A DNA stretch of 64,000 bases from Siniperca chuatsi (taxonomy: Eukaryota > Chordata > Actinopteri > Centrarchiformes > Sinipercidae): NCBI RefSeq assembly GCF_020085105.1, contig NC_058062.1, positions 24,957,562-25,021,561 of the forward strand, read 5' to 3'. Below the pieces are notes generated by a model that searched no databases, was not told the DNA's origin, and worked only from the letters and a program-made list of their open reading frames with translations. The position numbers and the translations under genes are program-made. Shown piece by piece: positions 38,137 through 50,100 of the stretch (position 1 is the first letter of the stretch; the number at the start of each line of letters is the position of its first letter).

Positions 38137-41100
38137 CCTGTTCAGGCGTCTGTCCATAAAGAGCAGCAATGTGTGGACACAGTCCATGTTGACTCCCTCC
38201 CACTTGTGGGATGCCTGGTCCACACGGACAGATAGCAGGACGTCCAGACATGTCAGCGGTAGTGCTGACAGGATGTTAACTGTATGACTATGGAAAGAAG
38301 TCATAACTTTTTAAAACATTAACACAAAAAAATATTATCTATGTTCTTTAGCTAAGGTATCAACTTTGACTCCCTTATCTATTTTGTAGACTTTCGTAGA
38401 AAAGGTTTCAGTCGTAGTCACCTGGACACTGTTTTCAGAATCAAGACGTTTCGGCTCCCATCCGGAAGTCATTCTCAATTGTACTTCCAGATGGGAGCCG
38501 AAACGTCTTGATTCTGAAAACAGTGTCCAGGTGACTACGACTGAAACCTTTTCTAAGATGGAACACTCCTGAATGAGGGACTACACCGTCTTATTTTGTA
38601 GACTAATTTAGTTACAGTTCCACCAGATGGACAAAGATTACATCATCCATTTGAAAAGTTGTCAAATAAATGTAGTTATGTTTAAAGCTGTAAAACAGCA
38701 GTCTGACCCTTGGAGTTCTTCCAACGTGTCTTCTTCATCACATGACAGCAGCAGGCAGTGGCGCAGCACAGCTGCTAGGTGGCGATACAGAGCAGCATCC
38801 TCCTGAAAAAGACACACCCCATTGATTTTAAGGAGGCAATCCAGGAGGCATTTTACACATAAAGGTCAGTTTACTTGTCATGGTAAACACTACTCAGCCT
38901 GTGTAATGTCCTCTGTGGCTCTGGAAGTCAAGTGTGAGAAAATAACCCCTAATGATGTTGTAGTGATGTCATCAGGTAATAATATTATAAAGAGTACGGT
39001 CTAGACCTGCTCTATAGGAAAAGTGCAATGAGATAACTTCTGTTATGAATTGGCGCTATATAAATAAAATTAATTTAATTTAATTTAATCAGGTCATAGC
39101 TTGAACTTGGAACAACACATTTATAACAGAAAGACTGTTAAAAAGATAGCAGTGTGAAGTTAGAAAGACATGAGCATTTACTAAAAACCGAGGGTCTAAT
39201 GAAATATATGGAAGCCTATAGGGGACTATATTAAAATGATAATGTAAACTTGGAAATGAAAATGTAATTCCACAATATCATTATAATTTCACATATGTAT
39301 GTGTTATTTGGGTAAGAATTAAAATTAAAATGCAATAATCCAATTTTCATTTTCATTTCCACATACTCGTATGGGCTTTCTATGATTATATTAAAATGAA
39401 AATGCAAAAGCTGTTTGACATTAAATTTAATAACTTGTAACCCGCTGTACAGTGGAGAATATTCAAATGTTAATTCAAATTTGAAAATGAAAATGGAATA
39501 TAAACAATGTAACCTGATTTTCTTTTTATGCAAGCAATACTTAAGTCAAAATTAAAATTAAAATGCAATTTTCTAACAATTTAGAACTGCATTTGACATT
39601 TAATTTTCAAAGACTTAACCCTGTAACGCCAATTGTATCATATTTGCTACATGAGTTTCTGAGACCTATGTCATTAACAGGATCAATACTTTTTCAAATT
39701 AATTTTATTTATATAGCACCAATTCATAACAGAAGTTATCTCATTGCACTTTTCCTGTAGAGTAGGTCTAGACCGGACTCTTTATAAAGTTTTATAAACT
39801 TTTCTGAAAAACCTGTTGTATGCAATCTGACACGTTTCTTCTACCCTCTGGTGGCTTATCTGTGCACTGCAGGCAGAAATGGGCCTCTGAATGCCATATC
39901 CAAATTGGCTGCCATCATGTAGTGATTCGCAAGTTTTTGGCCAAAAACACTGTTTTGATGATTTAATTAAACTAATTAAAAATTTAAATGTCATCTTAAG
40001 ATATATTTAGTCGGAATTGAGATGTTTTTATGGGGTTTTTATATATGGAACCTGCTCTCATGATCATTTGGATGTTGCACTGGCTCACTTGCTAATAATT
40101 GTCTTTTTCTTATAGATTTTCACTAAAACAATTCCTTGGCTATCATAATCTGTATGTTATATTGATAATTCAGAGTACACAATAATTTGTTTTTTGTGTG
40201 TATTTTTAGATGGCAAAGAACAGAAATAGCTATTTTGCCAACATAAGGCAAAATAAAAAGGTTGTAAAAAGGTTCCTGTTTGAAAAAAGAACCAAACCAA
40301 ATCAAATGTTCCAAATGTTCCAAATGCAATAAACAATATTTGTTTTTGTTTAAAAATAAATATTGTTGTGATCAATGAATTGCCATAAAAACCTGATGAA
40401 TCAAATATGATACAGGGGGAAAAAATCATATGTGAATGATTAAAAAAAAATAATAATAATAATAATAAAAAAATTATTTTTTGTGATTTTGTCAAAATTT
40501 GGAATTTTCTGCCTATTATTGATGTGTCAGGTTTCACAGGGTTCCTGCTGTACTACGGATAATATTGAAATGCAATAAGCAAAACAGCACTCCCAGTCTA
40601 TTGCAGTTACATTTACATGTCTTTTGGTGTCAACATGAAAATGAAATTTGTCAGTCCTCTCATCAACCTCTTCAGTTAGGAAGTCACTTTCTCTTCAGTG
40701 ACTTGGTTCATTAACATTCCGTTTTCATTTTCATTTTCAAATTGTTAGAAAATTTCATTTTCATTTTCATTTTGACTTAAATATTGCTTGCATAAATTAT
40801 TAAATTAAATGTCAAACAGCTTTTCCATTTTCATGTTAATATGGTCATAGAACGACCCATACGAGTATGTGGAAATTAAATGCAAATTGGATTATTTAAT
40901 TTTCATTTTTACTCAAATAACACATACATATGTGGAAAATTATATTATATACATTTACAAGTATACATTATCATTTTAAAATAGTCCCCTATATGCTTCC
41001 ATATAGGGCTGGGCGATATGAAATATCTTGATATTTTTGGGCTATGACGCGATATACAATATATATATCGATATACACATTTTCTCTATATACACACACC

Positions 41101-44100
41101 GTATATATTATATTATTATATATATTACACCGTAAATTCTCAAATAGTGCAAACATATGATGATCTTGTAGAATATGATGCATTGCTGTAAATTAAACTA
41201 CCCAACATTATATGAAGTAGTTAAAATTAGCTCAACCTTAAACATGTACAGGAGTAAAATGCAGCATACACATTAATGCAGCAGAAAAAATAATCAAGAA
41301 ACATCATATATATAACAGTAAAACACTGACAGGGACCAGCCTTTCACTGACTATTATACTGCAACCTGAGCTTATCTACACATTTTATGGCTGACCAAAG
41401 TAATGTAACTCCCCCTCAGCAGCGACTAGCGGAAACACTGAAAACTCGAATATGACAATACAGTCATCTGCAATATCGCACATTAATCAGTATTCGAATA
41501 TATCGAATATATTCGATATATCGTCCAGCCCTACTTCCATAGACACTGTCGAGATATGGGAAGTGTTGGAGTGTTTTTGGAGCTTTTGGTGCCTAGTGGC
41601 CAGGCCTAAACCCATGGGGTTTGGTTGGGCTCGGCCCGAAGAGACATCATCGGGCACCCACAAGGCGGTCGCTACTGGGTGCATTGCCAATTGGGTGGTA
41701 GGGGAAGATGGGGTTTGGTGTGCCCCTTGCTACAAAAACTGGTTATAGGGGCGTGCAACATCATCTGTCTGGTGGGGAAGGAGCTGGAGTTGGTGCCAGA
41801 GATGGAGTGGTGCCAATTACATATAGTTAGGCTCACCTCTACGCAAAGCACTGGCTTCAGAACTAAACTCCTCGATAGGGGCTGGACTTTTCCAGAATTC
41901 CCCAGGGCGAAAGGCACTGAGTGGTACCCCAGAGGAGGAGAGGGTTGCCTCTATGCTACTGAGTGGGTAGTGATGGAGAAACCTGCAGGGGGGTTGAGGA
42001 ACGATCTGACTGATCTGAACCCAAGTAGTGTATTGTTATTGGACTTCTGTGCTAGTTATAGATTGTCCATAACAAATACCATATTCAGGCAAAAGGTGTT
42101 TCTAGTATGGCTGGTACAAAAAGATCTTAGGCCAAAGTTCAATGATCGCCTTTGTAGTCATTTCATCACATCTGCAACTGTATGTCTTGGACACAGGTAA
42201 AGAGTGGGCACAGCTGTCAAGATCTGGCTGAGGCCCCTGTCCGCAAGGTCTTAAATTCAAACCCCCAGAAGAATTTTTCCTGCATCTCAGAGAAGGCTGG
42301 GGACATGGAATATGAATGGACCATTTTGAAAGACTCATTTGTGGAGGTGGCTGCTTAGAGTTGTGGTCCTAAGGTTATCAGAGTCTGTGATGGCAGCAAC
42401 CTAACAACTGCTAAGCTTTAGAAGTAGTCCTTTCAGTCTTGGTTCGCCCAGGGGACTCCTGAAGCACCAGACAGGTATCAGGAGGCCATAGGGACTGCAG
42501 CTTCTGTGATAGTGGAAGCAAAAACTTAGGGAGGTGTTCAGGAATCCCGTAGAGAGAGACTTTCAGCTGGTCCTAACAAACCATCAGACAACACAGGAGG
42601 CAGGGCCAGGTCTAAGCTGTTTTTAGCAGGTGAGGAGAACTGCTTACCCAACCTGACAATATTGTCAGACTGTGGAAGGAAAACTTTGAGGAACTCCTGA
42701 ACCCGCCTAATACAATCCTCCATATCTCTATGAACAGAGCTGGAAGGCTCGGGGGAAGTCTTGTTAATTTTCTCTAGCAGTCACTGAGATAGACATAAAG
42801 CAGTGGCAAAGCGCTGGGGATGGACAAGATTCACACTGAGATGCTGAGGGCTCTGGACATAATGGGACTGTTTTTCTTAACACGTCTCTTTAATGTTGCA
42901 TAGGGTGGCTTATTGTCAAACATCAGATTCAGGAGGAGCAATGTGAATTCCCTCCTGGTCGTGGAACAGTATAGCAGCAGTTTTCTCTCACAAGGACACT
43001 GGAGGGGTCATGGGATGTTGCCCATCCAGTCCCACTCACCTATGGTTGTCAGCTTTGGGGAATGACTGAAAGAATGAGATCATGGATACATGCAGCGAAA
43101 ATGAGTTTCCTTCACAGTGTGGCTGGGCTCACCCTTAGTGAGGAGATCGGACATCCGGAAGGAACTCGGAGAAGAACAGCTGGAGTCAGTTGGGTTGGTT
43201 TCGGGCATCTGATATGGATGCCTCCTTGTGGAGGTATTCCAGGCATGTCCAACTGGGAGAAGACCACAGGGCAGACCCAGAACATGCTTGAGGGATAACA
43301 TATCCTACATGGGCTGGAAATGCCTCGGGATCCCCCAGTAAGAGCTGGAGGATATAGCTAGCGAGAAGGATGTGTGGGCTACTTTGCTTAGCCTGCTGAT
43401 GCCGCGACACTGACCCAAATATGCGGCGTAAAATGAATGAATGGAATGGATGGATACTGAAGGGAGGGTAACATATGGTCAAAATGACAATTTGAACTGA
43501 AGATGACTTAATCTAATCTAATTCATTGTATTGCACATTGGAATAGTGTCAGGTTTTATACTCTACTATAATAGTATACTAATCTCAATCCTATCACCAG
43601 ACAGAACCTTAGGGCTACTCTGGTGACAGTGTGCCAACCAAGAACCACAACGTCCCCCAGTTCCACATCCAGCTAGGGACATTGTTTGCATTTCATTCCC
43701 AATCTTGCTCTCCCCTCATTTCCTGTCATCTCTGTACTGTGTCTCTAACAGAAAGGCATAAAATGGGCCAAAAAATATGTTTATGGTAAGATTAAGGTTA
43801 GGATGAGAATATGATTGTGTTTGGGTTTTTTTTAAAAAGGGCACATTGGATTGTGACAAAATACAAATTACAGTCTCCCACATGGAAACTGGACACACTA
43901 CACATCCACCACCCGGAACTCCACACACTTACTTTCTGCTTTGATATATAAAGGACACCCCACTGTCTGCACTGGCACTGAATGTTGGCACTGGACATAG
44001 ATTCTGCACTGCAAAATTAACATGATTCCTGGTATTGGGCTGCATATCTGCAGCTACAGTAGGATGGTATGCATTGCAATGTGATTTAAAGCATAAAGTA

Positions 44101-47100
44101 TGGAATTATTATGTGATTATTTGTTTGTTTTCAAGGGGTCACCTCATCTGGCTCCTGCCTGTGGAACATGTGAGCGATGTTGAAGAGTGTCTTAAGGATC
44201 TCGATGACCTCCTGGGACATCTCCTTGGAGATGGGAGGAGATGTGCTGTCACTAAGCACCTCATATCCCTCACCCCACCTTACAGCCAAGCACTGCTGGA
44301 GGGCTTTGGTCAGCACTGACACTCCACGTTCCTGACAGGGGCAAATAAAACACTGAGGAAGATGTAAACACTGATGTATGAAACTGAGAAAAGGACTGAA
44401 GTCATGCACGCCATTGCTCTGTGTCTACTTTTGTATATAAGCATGTTTTTCATCATTTATTGAGGCTTTTGTGACTTATCTTGTTTATCAAGAATAGCAC
44501 TGTTCACTGTTTGGCAGAATGTGGCATTTTCAGAGATTATGAGTTTTCATAAGTATGATTGTATGAGAAATAAATGTAACATCAATTTTTGTCTGATCTG
44601 CACAGTGGGCTGTACAGGCTATGGTGTGATTATTCTGATGTTTTATTCTGATTACAGAATAATTATTATGTGAGTTATTGTGTGACCACACAATAATGAT
44701 ATTGTGATCAAGAAATAATTAGTAAACCTTCAGATCCTTTCGTAATCATTGGATTTTTTAAAATTGTAATGTGGTAAAAATCTATGATCAGCAGAGAAGC
44801 ATTACATCTATTTTCAGGTTACTATATTGTAAACTAACTGCTGAGTAGGAAAACCATAGGCCCTATAGTAACATTATAGGAATTATACAGTGGCTTTTGT
44901 CTAATTTGGTGAGTATAGGCTCCTGTAAATTAACTTCTGACAAGTCAATCAATATCATACCGATATTGCAGGGACTTTTCATTTGGTTGCAGCTGCAGTA
45001 TACTATTGTAATTATCTTTTGTTATCAAACATGAGTGCTGACAAACTTTCCTGAGATTGCCATGTAGCTGATGATCATAGATGATTACCACATCTATTAA
45101 TCACAAGAAAGTTTGGGAAAATCACATTATCAATTATGTTTTTCAGGATCACAAAATTATGATTCTGTTATCACAAGAAAACAGTCCATCCACTCTGGCC
45201 TTCCATAGATTTGAAAGCATTTTACCTGCTGTAGCTGCAGCCTGAGCTCAGGCCTCAGGGCTGTAAGTAAGAAGAGCAGTCTCAGCTTGTAAAACTGGCC
45301 ACTGGACGGCGCCCTGCTCCAGATCCCCTGCTTCAGACTCTCCCACAGACTGTGCAGAAGCCTTCCATGGAAACAGGAAAAGAAGGGTGAGGCCAGGCGT
45401 TGGTCTGCAGGTCAGTTGGTTATTTGTTTTATAAAGAACAAGATTATTCTAATATAACTGGATAATTAAATGAATACTTGCATTCTTGCAAAATGTTTTG
45501 GGTGAACTACTGCGTAAACAATCATTCTTTACTCATCCTAATACCATTATACACTGGTGAAGTCTGTATGTCCATATATCACACAGCCAGTTAATGCAAT
45601 TCCATGTCAGACTGCTCAAGAAGTGCCCAAGAACTGGTTCTTCACACTTCTAAAAATGACTCGAAAGGGCTGTGAAGCTTATTGGTTAAATGTTGTTGTT
45701 TATATGTGATGTCTAAAAGCTAAACAAGTTGCAGTGTCACTTGGCATCATGTAAAATTCACCAAAACCATTTGAATGTACCATTTTGGTTTTTGGTTTTT
45801 ATTTTAGTTTCTTATATATTATTATATGATAATATTATATAAATATTTCCATATTTGGTAACACTTTGCTTGGATAGCACGCCTACAGATAGTTTATAGA
45901 GTATTTGTAAACTTTCAGCTGTTGTCTGTAGATGTTTAACAGATTATCAATAAAGTATATGTGACAAATCATGAACATACCCTAACAGAGATGTTTTTTG
46001 TGCCTAAACCTAACCAAACCTTTATTTGTTAAACTGTTGAATTGTTGAATCTCAACTAATAAGCTGTTGAAATGTTAATACTCGTTAAACTATCAGTGGG
46101 CAGACTATCCAAGTAAAGTGTAACCAAATATGTTTAACACCCAACAAAATAGAACTTCTATTACTACTTCTGGCTGGCTGTTGATTTTTGTTGAACCCAC
46201 AGTTCACTCGCAATTGTTCATTACAGAGTAATAATGGGTTACAGCCAAAGAGTTTATTTTTACTGTAACCAAAAGGTTATCAATAATTGACTGCTGCTGG
46301 TATAATCTGCTGCCGGTGACGTGTAATTTTACAGACCAAAGTGACAGTCAGCATCAGCTGAAAATGAGAAACACACTGATCTAATAGAGTGAAAGATCGG
46401 GTAGGTCAAACAAAGGTTTGATAAGAGATTTGTTTTTAGTATCAGAGTTCCGGGTATTTTGCCAACCTGGAACTGGATCCAAAATGGAACCAGTCATTGG
46501 AACTCAACCCTTGTGGCACTTGCTGACATGGAGCTGCAAAAACTATTAGGCTTTGTGTTATGTAACTTAACAAGTGTTTCTGTTATGAACTTTAATAATG
46601 GCTGAACTTTTATAAATTGTATGGCTTAATCTACCCATTTGAAAAAGTCACCTTAGTGAGCTGGCCCTCTCCTGTGCCCGCGGGCTGTTGTAGATGACAT
46701 TACACAAGACTTTAATGGCCTCCTTCCTACACACCTCCCCATCCTCCTCCTTCTCTTTCTCCTCACTGTTCTCTTCCCGGGTGTCCTTCTTCCCACGGGC
46801 AAGCACCACATGACCTCCATCACCTTTCCACTTATAGTGGTGATCAACTGAGCCATTTGTGGTGGCAGCACCAGCTACCTCCACAGGAGTAGAAAACGAA
46901 AGCACAGAGCTAACAGGTGATGGTGTAGCATCAGCATCTGCAGCCTCCTCACAGCCACTCGCTGCTCTTCTGTGGATCTGGCTGTGTGTTCTGGCTGACA
47001 GATCTTCAGCTTTTTCCTCCTGCTGTGGGCATGCCTGCAGCAAGCTGATGCCTCCCAGGTGTGCCAAAGTGAAAAGGGCGCTATCAGTGACCATGGGCCC

Positions 47101-50100
47101 TAGGGCCCGCCTGTCGCGGGACAGGATACGCAGCGTATGCAGACAAACCCGTAACACTGCTGGCTGTAGCTGACTACTGATGAAGCACACCAGAGCTGTG
47201 GCCAAACGCTGGAGAAACATTTAGGTTGAGGAGGGATCATTGGGAAGAGAAATGGAGCAAAATGAAAGAATAAGAAGTGAACAAATTGAGGGATATGCAG
47301 TATGCACATACATGCAGAAGGGGTTTAACTGACTAATCAAGTAGTCAGACAGGAACACACGCAGGAACGTTGATTCCTACATGCAATTTTATGTAACGCT
47401 ACAAAATAGCTTTTTAGTAGTTGCATATCTGCTCATCTACTGCATCTACTGCAAACACCTGGTGACTAGTAACAATTAGTAGTGAAGTTTCTAATGCACA
47501 TGCACACACACACAAATATACAATCATTGAAGTACCTGTCGGAGAAGAAGATCAGGTTCATCGTCGTCTGAGTCAATGTCAGAATCAGAGTCGGGAGCAT
47601 AGTCTCTCACTTTGTTCTTCCTGAACTGATCAACCAAGAGGCAGAGTTAGCACTAGTAACTGCAAAAGATGTTAGCTGCAACATACACACAAAGACACAT
47701 TTTATAATTTGAGCATTGATGTTCCATCTACTCCTTATCCCTGATGGAGCGGGGAAACAATGTACAATGTTTTACAGTGTATTTGTTATGGGATGGCATG
47801 ACTATATTTGTCATGACTATTTGTCATCACTATTGTATCTTAGGTGCGCTGTTTTCACTGCTTCACATCCTACAGCAGGAGCAAGAAGGACTCAAGATGA
47901 CTCATTCTCATCACAAGAGAAAACTGAAGCTGTTGGCACTGGACATAGATCGTGCGCTGCAGAATGAACATGATGCCGCTAAATGTTTCTAATGGAGAAT
48001 GACTGACTCAAAGCTAGAAATAATAAGCTTGATAACATTGCATCTTCAAAACAAAGACAGCAGCTTTAAATGGTTGTGTAAACACTTTAAAGAAATGACT
48101 ATGGTTTGAACCACTACTGTATAATGTCATTTGGTTATAGAGAGAAGTACCTGAGAGTACCTGCTGCAAAAGGTACATTAAAGGTACCTAAACTATTAAA
48201 CTATCACTGGTCATATATCGCTTATCATAAATCTGTCTTATCCAGAAAGCAAATGTTCATAAAACAATTACAATTACAGGCCAATAGTTAACCAGCAATG
48301 AATTAATTATTTATAAAACTGTTTGGTAATAATAAGTGAAATGCATGTAAAAAGTTATAGCATGGTGTGTAATATTGTCATCAAAATTGTACTGTAATGA
48401 AGTTAACAGACAATTGATCATTCCATTGATATAACTTCACAATACACCTATTCTACTTGCTTATTATCTAATTATTTCACTCATTTATGAACTTGTTGAC
48501 CTGTCGTTTAAAAGGTTACCAAATGTCTTGATAATACTGATTGTCATAGTCCAAGAACACAGGTTTCTTGCACAGGACTAATTAGTGTAGCTTAAGGATA
48601 TCTCCAAGGTGAAGGTTAACGGGGTTAACATGCTGAGTCATGAAGTATCCGAGCAGCTTAACAGCTAGACATGATTACATAATCCGTTTTGAAACACATA
48701 CACACACACACACACACGCACGCACGCATGCATGCACACACTGGGAGTGACTAAGTATTCTAAGGTCTTTTACAGATTACTGTAATACAGAGTAAACTCA
48801 TAGTCAGCTCATCTCTCTCTCCTCTTGATTTATTTACCTCTTCCAGCTGTTGTTGCTGCAGTCAGTTTGTCCGTGAAAAGTGACAGAAATGCATGTGTAA
48901 AAAACAGTAATGAGATCCAAGCATTAGGGAAAGATGAAGTTTTAGATGGAGGAGGAACATTAGAGGAGCCAGAGCTGAGCTAGAAACAAGCGATGTTGAC
49001 ACACTGCTGTTAAACATCATTTGGTGTCTTGTTTCACAGTCCAACCAGAGGCAGAGAACCGTATCGCCCTCCGTTCGTATCCCAGATGACGAGTTAACAG
49101 CTTCACTAGCCACAATCAAACTACTCAGTGCACACAATTTGAACATTTTACATTCTGCATCTGGGCTGTAGTATGCTCAGACACTAGATGGTTACTAGCC
49201 TTAATTAAATATCAGAAAAATTAGGATTTATAATCAGTTGGTATTAGCTGATGCAGAGAAAGCATTCAACCACATTGATTGGCAATAACTGTTTAAACCA
49301 TTTCCAGCTTGGAAATGCCGTAGATTGGGTAAAGCTTTTATGTACCACACCCTGAGCAGTCGTAGTTAATGGTGCCCTCTCTGAGTTTTTCGCCTTGCTT
49401 CTTTGCACACAGACAATTATCATTTCTGAATTAGCAAAGAAAATCTTCACTGTACCTTAATGTATTTGGTCTAGGTGTTTTTACTGAAATGTATTAACCA
49501 GTGCTTGTCTATTTAGGATTGGAGTTTAACATGTTGCAGAGAGGACTGGCTATCTACAGTCAAGTTTTCTTGTTACTTTTTTGTTTGTTTGTTTTCCTTT
49601 TATGCTGCATTGATGCTGAGCTCGTAACTATTGTCAATTTGCTATTTTTATTACTTTGAAATACAACCTGCGTAATATATACACATATGTGTGTGTGTGT
49701 TTTGCTCCCACGTGCCACAGGACTATAGAGCCAGGACAGTGACTTTAACATTTGGCATCAAACATAAAATTTGGCATTAAAGACAAAACTGGAACTGAAA
49801 AAGGAAACATTGGCATTGAAATATTTGAAACAAGTACTAGCACTGAAAAAAGTTTCACTGAAAAATAAAACACAGACATTAAAAATGATTTCATTTTATT
49901 TTGATATTTTTTTGCTTTCTGATTTGTTTTTCAACATGACAATGTTCTGATTTTTTCTTCATTTTCGTCACTTTTTTTTCAGTGTCACTGTTTTCAGTTT
50001 CAACTTTCTGTCTCCGTTTTGGCATGGAGAGGAAGGGTCTGAGGGGAGAGGGCACGGAGAGCGTGATTTACATAAAATCTGCATACTAACGAGGTAGCGT

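Larger units (their letters stand above)
47626..49984. other. ric8a intron 2, left part
   Basis: It contains the candidate microexon (48838-48855) and a (CA)n run at 48700-48718. No other coding sequence was seen. Confidence 0.45.

Noticed and set aside
41625..42200. 191-codon plus frame as a host gene
   Set aside because: Its second half matches the endonuclease region of a fish non-LTR retrotransposon and the surroundings hold more of the same element.
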